64,000 bases of DNA from assembly GCA_038230215.1 (NCBI GenBank), contig JBBRNR010000001.1, forward strand, positions 310,001-374,000, written 5' to 3'. The DNA comes from DASVRZ01 sp038230215. Its GTDB lineage: Bacteria > Verrucomicrobiota > Verrucomicrobiia > Chthoniobacterales > DASVRZ01. Shown here piece after piece: positions 9,701-17,832 of this stretch. The notes beneath the pieces were generated by a model. That model did not search any database. It was not told where the DNA came from and saw only the letters and a list, made by a program, of their open reading frames with translations. The first letter of the stretch is position 1. Each line of letters begins with the position of its first letter. Made by a program: the position numbers and the translations under genes.

Positions 9701-11430
9701 AGCGACCTGGCAACCTTCTTGGCAACGTAGGCACTCTAACTCTCACCACTTCCAACAACTCGGCTGTGAGAGTATTTAACAGCACTGGCACCCATGTGTT
9801 AAATTCGTATGTGGTAGATCTCGCAGCGCCAGCAGGCGATCTGGCGGGATTAGCGACAGGGAGTGTTCCCATTTATCTGGAAGGTTTGGCTGCGGCGTCG
9901 GATGTCACATTCACTCTTACCTATCGCAATCAGGCAAATGAGATTGTCGCAAGCGACAGCGTTCATCTGACGGTAGGAGATTCCGCCCAGTTTGCCCTCA
10001 TTCAGACTTGGCACAGGCCTTACGGAGGGGGAAGTCGAATAGATGTCCGCAGTTACGCCGCCAACGGGGCGCTTCGCATCGAGACGTTGGATCTTGTTAC
10101 CATTGGACAAAATCCTCCTCTGCACTTCCGCGGGATGCTGTCGAAGGTGCTTTGGGAAGCCACGGGCCATAATCTTCAAGTCCCCTTCGTTAATGGGTTT
10201 ATCGATGGATTTTGGGTGGCCTTGAAGGGAGAGAAGGAAACCGTAGTGGGGGCATGGGAATTTTTCCAGCATGATCCATTTGGACGCGCTGCAGCCATGA
10301 CTGCCGCTGTGGGAGAAGCCATGGGCAAGCTTTCGACGATTCCCCCAAGTCAGATTCCTGGGCTGCTAAAAACTATGAGTGATAATATCACCTTCCAGCT
10401 TTATACAGCTGCGGAGAATCAATTGCCGTGGGAATCCACATCCGTGCTCGGCGAAGATGTGGCCGCATACATGCTGGGTTTTGGCAGCGGCACGGTCGCA
10501 GAAGGGGTTGCCGTATCTGCGCTGGGCGTAGGAGTGGCCACGAAGGCTTGCACCGTAGTCAAAGGAATACTTGCGGCCTCCAAGACCGGACAAATAGCTT
10601 TAGAGACGCTGAACAATATTAGAAAAGCCACAGTCAAGATCACTCACATTCAACTGCAACTGGCGAGGAGTGAAAGTGGCGCGATCAATATCGGCTCCAT
10701 TGGAAAATTCTTGGAGAAGACCGAGATGCCTAATGGCAAGCGGGCAACTGAAATTATTGAGGAGGCCTTTCACGATAAGGCTCAACTCACCAAAGCAGTT
10801 GAGAAAATTTATGACGAGCATTGGCCTGACATAGTTGATGAGGGTCGCCGTGCGACTCGGTATCAAAAATGCCTGCAGAGCTTGGCCGACTTGAAGGTGA
10901 CCATGGGCAACGCGTTGAGTGACGAAGGCTTGGAATCATTTACCAAGTTGCAGGGACGGATGTTTGTCACGGGAAGCGATAGTGCCGATTGTCTGCCCAA
11001 AATAAAGCAAATGTTTAACCTTGATTCATCTGCTGGAAGAACTGAATTCAATCAGTTTTTGGAAAATTCAAAGGCATATTTGGATAACCCACAAAGTGAA
11101 ATAAGGGAGGGATTTTTTGAAGTCCTTAATCGAGGTGCGGCAGGTGCTCGTGTGGATAAAGTGTATACTGAAGGCACTATTCTGACTAGACATGGAGCAG
11201 AAACAGGAAAATTTTTATCGGAAGGCGACCCACCCTTCTGGTCTAGATCACTTCCTGATAGCAATGAAGTCATTCCAAAAAAATATTATCGAGTCAAACA
11301 AGCCTTTACGGCAAAATCATCTAGAACCGCTCCATATTACGGTAAAGTAGGAGGATGCTTACAATTGGATCTTGAAAATCGAAGTGTTGCAGAACTTCTT
11401 CCTGATTATATTGAAGAAATAACGCCATGA
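6730..11430 (+). CDS. Giant exported polymorphic toxin with C-terminal TNT-like NADase domain
   Basis: A 1566-residue protein. An N-terminal signal peptide or anchor (residues ~15-36) is followed by three NLGQLK motifs (near 60, 115 and 160) and a calcium-binding type-3 repeat DFDGDGVSNLEEF (~210), then a fibronectin-III-like stretch (~255-335) and a long beta-rich, Ser/Thr-rich region. Further Asp-rich calcium-type motifs lie near 912-975. Residues ~1165-1290 form a hydrophobic helical pre-toxin segment. The last ~92 residues (1475-1566) match the TNT (tuberculosis necrotizing toxin, formerly DUF4237) pattern: RHGAETGKFLSEGDPPFWSR, then YYRVKQ, APYYGKVGGCLQ and a final DYIEEI. TNT enzymes hydrolyse NAD+. 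The 3' end is more AT-rich than the rest, as expected for a swapped toxin tip. The next gene overlaps its stop codon. Confidence 0.78.
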   Translation: MNSSGKRPPSAFAQARILCLLVGLLVLPILLLHAAPPAWWSQRGATNANPPDNTAVANLGQLKHIASKAAAELNANLPDGAGSTINNLITTWQQPPATGVTRDDTAALTVGQLKSIAAPFYDRLFAVGYTGQPLSAGQKYPWDNSLIPTDNMALANLGQLKQIFAFGLTNYVDADGVPNSWKQRIVDANPNDGITSASQVLPGDDFDGDGVSNLEEFSMQTDPTDSQSGGNLVVHSAQGVQVVVPTWEAQHQLEYPSPYLVDYTKIEIRWSPADSSQTGFKVEKQVENGGWQTLTTTGPGSTICNDENLLANCNYSYRVIALGNGGKAAEAVEVNYNVPLNLRFFSKRTGGSKDKRIGSYREFGVFNNNFYLSQRITQILKKQVIRPYDGYESSNRNFDETTTFTSTSDPVAGTVVKSGNFHTKSVFRYDNDGLLSKDFIYDEISQYTASSQSKTAQSTTSSSTESFTSESTGHDNKTDNGVVDNHSLVASWGGHSHIQNTLFAANGRPFWNGDGYEYVSGDYSVSSGFSDYTDKDGNTINAVFPSGGTWSVAPPYTGSWEHSVSTPTDTPTQQTSTSKTWSYSYDVTDSADIDTATTSVTLSQPYTDAILKAGALANVSDYPQEFDGYSYDWSFSWATFFSFADGYEPWPYLKSFNRQDFASTGITEDGTYCSVSKTRYKFTANPSTKQTVSWFEVFYPEDDPSTTDVDESQKFQVVNSRNWMMGQGTESAEYEIEPDPNLGNGFYSIVLLPVVLKSHDRVLRGSIEIDESFHDVELSFKNKTTNQDLGNYQKMESGAVGSSVKIYDSPNDFFSDAEMQQNKDGALPENVLNQKVTFVRDPANPTRLEFCAVFDDVGEVELNAKFHSNGTEVTATATQTLTKDSVMADFINQLNERVVSIEVPGSEELPIDIDGDGVPDGSGGNDLIQGSQAGSMAIPGALLSEELEDDPLNLVLPINNDDDTEDGINQPDNQDGVITNLDNDVVRLLLKRPGNLLGNVGTLTLTTSNNSAVRVFNSTGTHVLNSYVVDLAAPAGDLAGLATGSVPIYLEGLAAASDVTFTLTYRNQANEIVASDSVHLTVGDSAQFALIQTWHRPYGGGSRIDVRSYAANGALRIETLDLVTIGQNPPLHFRGMLSKVLWEATGHNLQVPFVNGFIDGFWVALKGEKETVVGAWEFFQHDPFGRAAAMTAAVGEAMGKLSTIPPSQIPGLLKTMSDNITFQLYTAAENQLPWESTSVLGEDVAAYMLGFGSGTVAEGVAVSALGVGVATKACTVVKGILAASKTGQIALETLNNIRKATVKITHIQLQLARSESGAINIGSIGKFLEKTEMPNGKRATEIIEEAFHDKAQLTKAVEKIYDEHWPDIVDEGRRATRYQKCLQSLADLKVTMGNALSDEGLESFTKLQGRMFVTGSDSADCLPKIKQMFNLDSSAGRTEFNQFLENSKAYLDNPQSEIREGFFEVLNRGAAGARVDKVYTEGTILTRHGAETGKFLSEGDPPFWSRSLPDSNEVIPKKYYRVKQAFTAKSSRTAPYYGKVGGCLQLDLENRSVAELLPDYIEEITP

Positions 11431-11633
11431 GAAAGTATATAACGCAAGAAGAGGTTCACCACTTAGGCTGGCCAAACAGTTTGCATTATGAGTGTATAAT
11501 ATGTGGAGCTATTTTAGATATCCGCGTAGATAAAAATAAAGGTTGCAGATGTGGTAATGTTTATTTCGATAACGATGGTGGAAGAATTGCAATTTTAGAT
11601 GAAACAAAGGTTAAAAGATTTTTAGAGGATTAA
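11427..11633 (+). CDS. Small zinc-ribbon protein, candidate immunity protein
   Basis: A 68-residue protein whose ATG overlaps the stop codon of the toxin gene (ATGA at 11427-11430), implying translational coupling. It has one CxxC (ECIICGA) and one CxC (GCRCGN) pair, a compact zinc-ribbon, and ends DETKVKRFLED. It is AT-rich like the toxin tip. A tiny gene fused in translation to a toxin gene is most simply its immunity protein; it is not similar in size to the ~20-kDa IFT factor that neutralises mycobacterial TNT. Function is inferred from position only. Confidence 0.65.
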   Translation: MRKYITQEEVHHLGWPNSLHYECIICGAILDIRVDKNKGCRCGNVYFDNDGGRIAILDETKVKRFLED

Positions 11634-11665
11634 AGCCGATTGGCCTTTATCTCGTCATGGGGCCG

Positions 11666-11857
11666 GGGAGAAGTCATGGGTAAGCTTTCGACGATTCTCC
11701 CGAGTGAGATTCCTGGGCTGCTACGAACTATGAGTGATAATATCACCTTCCAGCTTTATACCGCCGCGAAGAATTAATTGCCGTGGGAATCCACATCCGT
11801 GCTCGGCGAAGATGTGGCCGCATACATGCTGGGTTTTGGCAGCGGCACGGTCGCAGA
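11666..11857 (+). pseudogene. Decayed duplicate of the toxin's pre-toxin module
   Basis: 192 bp align without gaps to 10311-10502 inside the toxin gene, with about 11 mismatches by eye; the last ~80 bp are identical. It corresponds to toxin residues ~1195-1258. The copy has an in-frame TAA where the toxin has CAA (AAKN*LPWES), has no start of its own, and becomes unrelated after GTVAE. It lies 32 bp after the immunity gene, as expected for a displaced C-terminal cassette left by recombination at a polymorphic toxin locus. The rest of the 11634-12031 gap shows nothing I can name. Confidence 0.8.
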
Positions 11858-12031
11858 GGCAGCAGGGGCCGTGCCTTTCATATTGATATGAGGATGGGGC
11901 GGCGTCGCAGAACTCGCTTTCAGTATGGCACTTTACCGAAGGCACCTAATACTTTTTAAAATCCTGTGAAATAAAATTGGACTAAATCTCCACAGCCAGC
12001 ACACTCCGACTCGTCAACCAATCAAAATATT

Positions 12032-12136
12032 ATGGCCAAACTTAAGTTTAACTTTTCCATTGCAGAGCTCATCGATGCCGCCACTCCTTTGCACGATGCG
12101 CTAACGGATGAACTACATGGCGGAGCGGTTGCATGA
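12032..12136 (+). pseudogene. N-terminal fragment of the following gene, out of frame
   Basis: ATG at 12032 opens a 34-codon frame (MAKLKFNFSIAELIDAATPL...) that ends at TGA 12134. Its sequence reads like the natural N-terminus of the next protein, and the two frames overlap from 12108 with a shift of one base. One extra base between about 12108 and 12134, or an error in the sequence, would explain the break. Confidence 0.45.
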
Positions 12137-12773
12137 GGAGACCGACACGGCAGCGGATAATTTCACCACGCGGTTCCTCGCTCAGATCGCCCTCGTCGGC
12201 GGCAAGGAAATCGAGCAAAGCAGCACCACGGGCGACATCGGCCATCTCACCCAGGAGCAAAAGGATGCCCTCAAAGAAGTCATCCGCCTCGGTGCTGGAG
12301 CCCGGCGCAGCGCGAAGCTCGCCTTTCCCAATGACACCACTTTACTCCACAGCGAATTCCAAGTCGGCAAGCACGGTGCCGCCGATTCCGATGCGATGGA
12401 AGACATCAAGACCCGCACCAACCTCATCATCGCGGCCTGTGAAAAATATGCAGGTGCCTTGAAGAAGAAAGGGTTCCTGCCCAAGGACGCAGTCGAGTTG
12501 GAGACTAATCTCGGCATTCTCACCGGCAAAGGATTGGCGCAAGGAAAAACCCTCGATACACGCCTGGGTCTCACCGCCGAGAAAATCAACGAGGCGAATA
12601 CCCTCTACGACATGACTCTCACCGTGCAAAACGCCGCGCGCCTGCAATATCCCAGCACCAAGCCGGGCAACGAAACCGCCCGTGCTCGATTCCTCCTCGA
12701 CGAATATCCGCCGCGCGACAAGTCCGATCCGGCCGGCGGCACGCAGACCCCGGTGCCCCCAGCGAATAGTTAA
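12108..12773 (+). CDS. Conserved hypothetical protein, probably frameshifted at its N-terminus
   Basis: 221 residues in this frame, mostly helical, soluble, without signal peptide or membrane segment. The most distinctive part is near the end: QNAARLQYPSTKPG and ARARFLLDEYPPRDKS; the tail is Pro-rich. I believe proteins like this occur in several copies in Verrucomicrobiota, but its role is unknown to me. Translation from ATG 12108 or 12117 would lose the FNFSIAELIDA segment encoded just upstream in another frame. It is separated from thrB by 96 bp that include a hairpin. Confidence 0.6.
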   Translation: MNYMAERLHEETDTAADNFTTRFLAQIALVGGKEIEQSSTTGDIGHLTQEQKDALKEVIRLGAGARRSAKLAFPNDTTLLHSEFQVGKHGAADSDAMEDIKTRTNLIIAACEKYAGALKKKGFLPKDAVELETNLGILTGKGLAQGKTLDTRLGLTAEKINEANTLYDMTLTVQNAARLQYPSTKPGNETARARFLLDEYPPRDKSDPAGGTQTPVPPANS

Positions 12774-12777
12774 GGGT

Positions 12778-12804
12778 TGTCCCGTCGGCCCTTGCCGGGA
12801 GACA
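12778..12804. repeat. Hairpin between a hypothetical gene and thrB
   Basis: TGTCCCG and CGGGAGACA can pair with a two-base bulge, with an inner CGGC/GCCG stem. It lies four bases after the upstream stop codon. There is no T-tract, so it is a REP-like palindrome or a weak terminator. Confidence 0.35.
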
Positions 12805-12869
12805 GCGGCTTTGGGAATCCGCATTTTTAAGGATTGCTGCGGATAGTCTGTCATTAGATTCTGACTCCG

Positions 12870-13727
12870 ATGAAATTTCAGCGTGTAAAAGTGCAGGTGC
12901 CCGGCACGACGGCCAATCTAGGGCCTGGCTTTGATTGTCTCGGCATCGCGCTCGCTGTGCATAACGTCTTCACCGTCGAACGCGCCGAGTCTGCGCTGCC
13001 CGAGCCGATGATCGATCAGGCTGCGGCGGGATTTTTTGCGCGGGCGAAACAGACTCCCTTTCCATTTCGCTGGTCGATCGAGGGCGAGGTGCCTCGTTCC
13101 CGTGGCCTCGGCAGCAGCGTCACCGTTCGGCTCGGACTTCTCCAGGGTTTGAACGAACTCTGCGGCCAGCCCATGACCCGGCACGAAATATTCCTCCTTT
13201 GCGCCGCTCTCGAGGGTCATCCCGACAACGCCGCTCCGGCGGTTTACGGCGGGTTCACTGTCGCCGGGGAAAAAGGCCGCGTCGCCCGCTTCGAGGTGGA
13301 TGCGAATCTTAAGTTTGTGCTGCTGATTCCCGATTTTGAGACAGAAACGACCTCGGCCCGCAAAGTCATGCCGAAAACACTCACCGTGCCCGACGCTGTA
13401 TTTTCCCTCGCCAACGCCTGCGCGATCACCGCCGCTTTTGCCAGCAAAAACTACGAGGCTCTGCGCGGGGCGTTCGCCGATAAAATCCACCAACCGTATC
13501 GCACTCCGCTCATCCCGTTTCTACCCAACGTACTAACAGCCGCTGAAAAAGCCGGGGCGCTCGGCGGATTTCTCTCCGGATCCGGCTCGGCCATCGCCGC
13601 CGTGACATTGAAAAATCCCGAGATGGTGGCCCGCGCCATGTCCCGGGCTTCCGGCCTCAAAGTCTGCGGCACCCGTATCGCGAGCGCCAACAACTCAGGC
13701 ATGCAAACTTTGTCCGTGGAAAGCTAG
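12870..13727 (+). CDS. thrB: Homoserine kinase
   Basis: Phosphorylates homoserine in threonine synthesis. The 285-residue GHMP kinase has the N-terminal VPGTTANLGPGFDCLGIAL motif, the ATP-binding PRSRGLGSSV (about residues 74-83), the LEGHPDNAAPAVYGG motif, and the C-terminal GFLSGSGSAIAAV loop. Length is slightly below the usual 300. It is the first gene of a tight run: lpxK starts 8 bp downstream and comEC follows directly, so the three are likely co-transcribed although functionally unrelated. Confidence 0.94.
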   Translation: MKFQRVKVQVPGTTANLGPGFDCLGIALAVHNVFTVERAESALPEPMIDQAAAGFFARAKQTPFPFRWSIEGEVPRSRGLGSSVTVRLGLLQGLNELCGQPMTRHEIFLLCAALEGHPDNAAPAVYGGFTVAGEKGRVARFEVDANLKFVLLIPDFETETTSARKVMPKTLTVPDAVFSLANACAITAAFASKNYEALRGAFADKIHQPYRTPLIPFLPNVLTAAEKAGALGGFLSGSGSAIAAVTLKNPEMVARAMSRASGLKVCGTRIASANNSGMQTLSVES

Positions 13728-13735
13728 TTAGCATC

Positions 13736-14932
13736 ATGAGCCGACGTCTCGAGGAAGCGGAGGAATACGCCATCGATGTCATCCTCGGTGGCCGCAAAGG
13801 CGCGCAGGCCTCGATGCTGCGGACGCTTTTGCTAGGACTTTCCCAGCTCTATAAACTCGGCGTGCAAACCCGCCTCTGGCTTTTCCAAAAACGTTATCTG
13901 CGCGATCACCAACTCGGCTGCCTCGTGATTAGCATTGGCAATCTAACCGTCGGAGGCACCGGCAAAACTCCGGTTGTGGAAAAGTTTGCCCGCGCCCTGC
14001 AAAACGGCGGACGCCGCGTCGCCATCCTCACACGCGGCTACAAAAGCAAACCGCCACCCGATACCCGCACTTTCTGGGATCGCGTGCGGCTCAAAAAACT
14101 CGTCCGTGAGCCACGGATTGTCTCCGATGGAAAAACCGTTTTGCTCGACTCCGAATACGCTGGCGACGAGCCTTACATGCTGGCAAAAAATCTGAAGGAC
14201 GTGTTGGTTATCGTCGATAAAAACCGCGTCAAAAGCGGCATTCGCGCGATCGAAAAATATGGGGCGGACACACTTTTATTAGACGACGGCCTGCAATATC
14301 TCCACCTCAAGCATCGCCTGGATATTGTGCTGGTCGATTGCCAGGCCCCGTTCGGAAATGAGTTTCTCCTCCCACGCGGCACCCTGCGCGAGCCACCAGA
14401 AAATCTGCGGCGGGCGAGTTACATTTTTCTCACTAAAAGCGACGGCAACAACACTGAACTCATCCAGCGCATCCGGCGTTACAATCGCCGCGCCGAGATC
14501 ATCGAATGCGCCCACCAGCCGTTGCATCTGGAAAATTTGCACTCAGGTGAGATCGTTTCCCTGGATTTTTTGAAAGACAAATACGTCGCCGCTTTGAGTG
14601 GCATCGCCTCGCCTGTTAGCTTCGAAAACGGCTTGAAAAGGTTAGGAGCCATTGTTGAGGTTAACAAACGTTTCGCCGACCATCATCGCTATACCAAGGA
14701 AGACCTCGACGCCTTTCTGCGGCGCTGCATTCGCCGTGATGTGCATGCCATCATCACGACGGAAAAAGACGCCGTCCGATTCCCCGCAATGGACGCCTTG
14801 GAAATCCCCATCTTTTTTCTCCGCGTCGAAATCCAGATCCTCAGCGGCCTGGAAACTTGGGAACATTGCGTGCGCCGTATCTGCGATCCGCAGAACATCA
14901 CGCCCGCCGAAATTTCCCTCCAAACGGTCTAA
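13736..14932 (+). CDS. lpxK: Tetraacyldisaccharide 4'-kinase
   Basis: Adds the 4'-phosphate to lipid A at the inner membrane, so the cell makes lipopolysaccharide. 398 residues; an N-terminal hydrophobic helix (~27-50) precedes the P-loop ISIGNLTVGGTGKTPVV (around 66-81), then LTRGYKS and DDGLQYLHL, all LpxK hallmarks. The N-terminal 26 residues are a longer lead than in enterobacteria; a start at Met27 is possible. The stop codon is one base before the comEC ATG. Confidence 0.94.
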   Translation: MSRRLEEAEEYAIDVILGGRKGAQASMLRTLLLGLSQLYKLGVQTRLWLFQKRYLRDHQLGCLVISIGNLTVGGTGKTPVVEKFARALQNGGRRVAILTRGYKSKPPPDTRTFWDRVRLKKLVREPRIVSDGKTVLLDSEYAGDEPYMLAKNLKDVLVIVDKNRVKSGIRAIEKYGADTLLLDDGLQYLHLKHRLDIVLVDCQAPFGNEFLLPRGTLREPPENLRRASYIFLTKSDGNNTELIQRIRRYNRRAEIIECAHQPLHLENLHSGEIVSLDFLKDKYVAALSGIASPVSFENGLKRLGAIVEVNKRFADHHRYTKEDLDAFLRRCIRRDVHAIITTEKDAVRFPAMDALEIPIFFLRVEIQILSGLETWEHCVRRICDPQNITPAEISLQTV

Positions 14933-14933
14933 C

Positions 14934-17261
14934 ATGATGGAACCCCCGACAGGGAAATATCCTTTCATGGGTCTGACTTTGGCCGCGATGGCCGGTATTT
15001 TATTGGCCGATCACTGGCCCGGTTCACTTGAGAGTTCCATCGCAATCAGCGCCACAGCTCTCGGCATTTGGTGGATTTTTCGCAGGACTCTCACATTGCT
15101 ATTACTAGTGGCCGCCATTTTCCACCTGTTGCACAGCTTGCAGTTCGATCACCACGCCGGTCGTATGTTGGCAGCGCAAGTCAGCAGCACCGAGACTACC
15201 ATCCACGGCTCGGGCATCGTGGATTCAGTTCCCAATATAATCACGTCTTCCAATGGCAAGGTTCGCAGCAACTTCCACCTGAGTCAGGCCGCGCTGATGC
15301 TCAACGAAACGCAGCGAGTTACGCCGTTATCTGTGGTGGTTAACTGGCCCGACGCGAGACCGAAACTGGGCGACAGCGTTGAGTTTGAGGGTAGTCTTCG
15401 AAACGTGGCCGCACCGCGAAATCCAGGTGAGTTTGATTACCGTGCTTGGCTGGCGCGACAGCAAATTTTCAGCCAGGTGACGGTGCCGTTTGCCAAAAAC
15501 GCCCACATCGTTGTCGTCGGTTCTCGGTGGAATCTGCGTCGCTGGGCCAATGAGACGAAACTCACCCTGGCCCGAATCATCACCACCGATCTAACCACAT
15601 CTCCCGTCGAGGCAGGTGTCATTTCCGCGATGATGTTAGGAACGAAGGACGACACTCCAGACTCTACTCTGGAGCTGTTCATGAAGACCGGCACGTTTCA
15701 TCTTTTCTCGGTCAGCGGCCTGCACGTCACCATGCTGGCGGCGATCACTTTCGGCATCTTCAGCATCGTGCGTATCCCGCGCCGTGCTGCGTTGCTCCTA
15801 ACCGTTCCAGCGGTGTTCATATACGCGCTGATCACCGGCTGGAGTCCGTCCAGTGTTCGCGCGGCGATGATGACTTCCGCATTCGTCGTGGCGACCTTGC
15901 TGGACCGTCCCTCGCTCTCCATAAACACCCTGGCCGTCGCCTGTTTTCTGATACTGATCGCGAACACCAACCAGCTTTTCTCAGCCGGATTCCAACTCTC
16001 TTTCACCGTCGTCGGAGCGATTATTCTCCTTAGCGGTCCTATCACGCGCTGGCTGAAAACTTTCACTCAGCCCGACCCGTTTCTGCCGAAGAAATTGCTC
16101 ACCCGATTTCAAAAAAGCCGCTGGCTGGCAACTAACAAAATTAGCGGCAATGTCGGCCTCACTCTCTCGGCGTGGGCCGGTTCACTACCATTAACAGCCG
16201 TATATTTTAACCTGCTATCACCCGTCGCCCTGGTCGCGAATCTTTGCATCGTTCCCCTCGCTTTTGTCATTCTAACATTGGGCATTCTCAGCCTCATGTC
16301 CACGCTGGTGAGTAGTTGGTTGGTGGTGGCTTTTAATAATGCCAGTTGGGTCCTGGTGAAGGTGCTTCTCCTTATATTGGGAGGCTTTTCCGCCATTCCG
16401 GGCAGCTCGGTTTTCGTAGGCTCGCATTGGTGGCAGCATCCGGGCGAGCAACGCATCACGTTCTTCGACTTGGGCGGCGGCGGGGCGGCGGCGATTGAGA
16501 CGAGCGGAAGCTGCTGGCTGGTGGATTGCGGTTCCGATACGGAATATCGCCGCGTCGTGCGACGCTACCTCCAACAACGCGGCATCAATCGAGTCGATGG
16601 CATTTTCCTAACACATGGCGATGGAAGTCATATCGGCGGCATCACTCAATTTCTGATCGATTTTCCCAAGGCCGCCGTCTATCTGCCGGAAGCCGGGCGC
16701 AAGTCGATTGTCTTTCGCCGTTTGATTAACAAGGACGCCGTGCACTGGATCGCCTCCGGCACCAAGTTTTCCATTGATGACCATGCTAACATCGATGTGC
16801 TCTGGCCGCCCGCCGCGGTCGATGGCGGGCGGGCCGACGATCACTGCATAGTTCTGAAACTCACTTTCGATCATCAAAAATTTCTGCTAACCGGCGACAG
16901 CGGGTTAACTACTGAAATGAATTTGCTAACGAATGAATCGCCCGATTTTCTACGTGCTGATTGGCTGGTGATGGGAAGAAACGGCAATGATGTGGGAGGC
17001 TCAAAAACATTCTTTCAACGAGTGGGAGCAAAGTCTGTTTTGGCGACTGCGGCCAATTTTCCGCCATCCGAAAAAATTCCAGCATCGTGGGTGAAAAATT
17101 GCCGCGAGTTAGGTTTGAATCTTCTCCGCTTTGACAAGACAGGCGCAGTACAAATCGATTTACAGAAGAAAACATTCGAGATGAAAACGTTTGCCAGCAC
17201 CGAAGCACAGCCAGCTAACTCAGACGCGGCAACAGTTCCGTCTCAAAATATTTTCCGCTAA
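14934..17261 (+). CDS. comEC: ComEC/Rec2-family DNA uptake channel
   Basis: Inner-membrane channel that passes single-stranded DNA into the cytoplasm in natural transformation. 775 residues: two N-terminal helices, an OB-like DUF4131 region, the polytopic competence domain (FSVSGLHVTMLAAITFG; GWSPSSVRAAMM), and a C-terminal metallo-beta-lactamase-like domain from about residue 505. In that domain the metal-binding motif reads THGDGSHIGG, where THxDxDHxGG is expected: the second Asp is Ser. Start chosen at ATG 14934, directly after lpxK. The 3' end overlaps the 3' end of lipB by 47 bp (convergent genes). Confidence 0.9.
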   Translation: MMEPPTGKYPFMGLTLAAMAGILLADHWPGSLESSIAISATALGIWWIFRRTLTLLLLVAAIFHLLHSLQFDHHAGRMLAAQVSSTETTIHGSGIVDSVPNIITSSNGKVRSNFHLSQAALMLNETQRVTPLSVVVNWPDARPKLGDSVEFEGSLRNVAAPRNPGEFDYRAWLARQQIFSQVTVPFAKNAHIVVVGSRWNLRRWANETKLTLARIITTDLTTSPVEAGVISAMMLGTKDDTPDSTLELFMKTGTFHLFSVSGLHVTMLAAITFGIFSIVRIPRRAALLLTVPAVFIYALITGWSPSSVRAAMMTSAFVVATLLDRPSLSINTLAVACFLILIANTNQLFSAGFQLSFTVVGAIILLSGPITRWLKTFTQPDPFLPKKLLTRFQKSRWLATNKISGNVGLTLSAWAGSLPLTAVYFNLLSPVALVANLCIVPLAFVILTLGILSLMSTLVSSWLVVAFNNASWVLVKVLLLILGGFSAIPGSSVFVGSHWWQHPGEQRITFFDLGGGGAAAIETSGSCWLVDCGSDTEYRRVVRRYLQQRGINRVDGIFLTHGDGSHIGGITQFLIDFPKAAVYLPEAGRKSIVFRRLINKDAVHWIASGTKFSIDDHANIDVLWPPAAVDGGRADDHCIVLKLTFDHQKFLLTGDSGLTTEMNLLTNESPDFLRADWLVMGRNGNDVGGSKTFFQRVGAKSVLATAANFPPSEKIPASWVKNCRELGLNLLRFDKTGAVQIDLQKKTFEMKTFASTEAQPANSDAATVPSQNIFR

Positions 17262-17832
17262 CATCCGCGAAGTCTTTCACCGTCACATCGCGCCCCAACT
17301 CAAGGCTGAGCGAAGTCATTCTAACTCCGGCAATTCCGCAGGGCGTGATCGCCGCAAAGCCAGAAAGGTCGCTGCTCACATTCAGCGCGAAGCCGTGCAT
17401 GGTGATCCATTTTCTAACTCCGACACCGATGCTTGCGATCTTGCGATCCTCGACCCAGACTCCCGTGAGTCCCTTTCGTCTGCGCGCGTGAACCTCGTAG
17501 ACGGCTAGTATTTCGATAAGAAGCTCTTCCAGCGTGCGCAGATAGTGATGCAAGTCCCGACGCAACCCATTGAGGTCGATGATCGGGTAGCCTACAAGTT
17601 GTCCGGGACCATGATAGGTGGCTTGTCCGCCCCGATTGGTCTGGATCACCGGATGAGGCAGCAAGCCCGTGCGCAAACTGGATTGATCGGGTGTGCGTCC
17701 GATGGTGTAAATCGGTTCGTGCTCGAGCAAGAGCAGTATGTTAGTCGCGTGTTCCTCGACCATCTTCTCCTGCAACGCCAAAGCTTCGGGATAGACGAGG
17801 CGTCCGAGCCATTGGACTTGAAGTCCGCTCAT
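17215..17832 (-). CDS. lipB: Octanoyl-[ACP]:protein N-octanoyltransferase
   Basis: Transfers octanoyl from acyl carrier protein to lipoyl domains, before LipA inserts sulfur. The 205 residues contain the family signature RGGQATYHGPGQLVGYPI, the Lys of KIASIGVGV and the catalytic Cys of ITPCGI. Normal length. Its ATG overlaps the ruvC stop codon by four bases, so ruvC-lipB is one operon; lipA is not in the window. Confidence 0.95.
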   Translation of the reverse strand: MSGLQVQWLGRLVYPEALALQEKMVEEHATNILLLLEHEPIYTIGRTPDQSSLRTGLLPHPVIQTNRGGQATYHGPGQLVGYPIIDLNGLRRDLHHYLRTLEELLIEILAVYEVHARRRKGLTGVWVEDRKIASIGVGVRKWITMHGFALNVSSDLSGFAAITPCGIAGVRMTSLSLELGRDVTVKDFADVSGKYFETELLPRLS

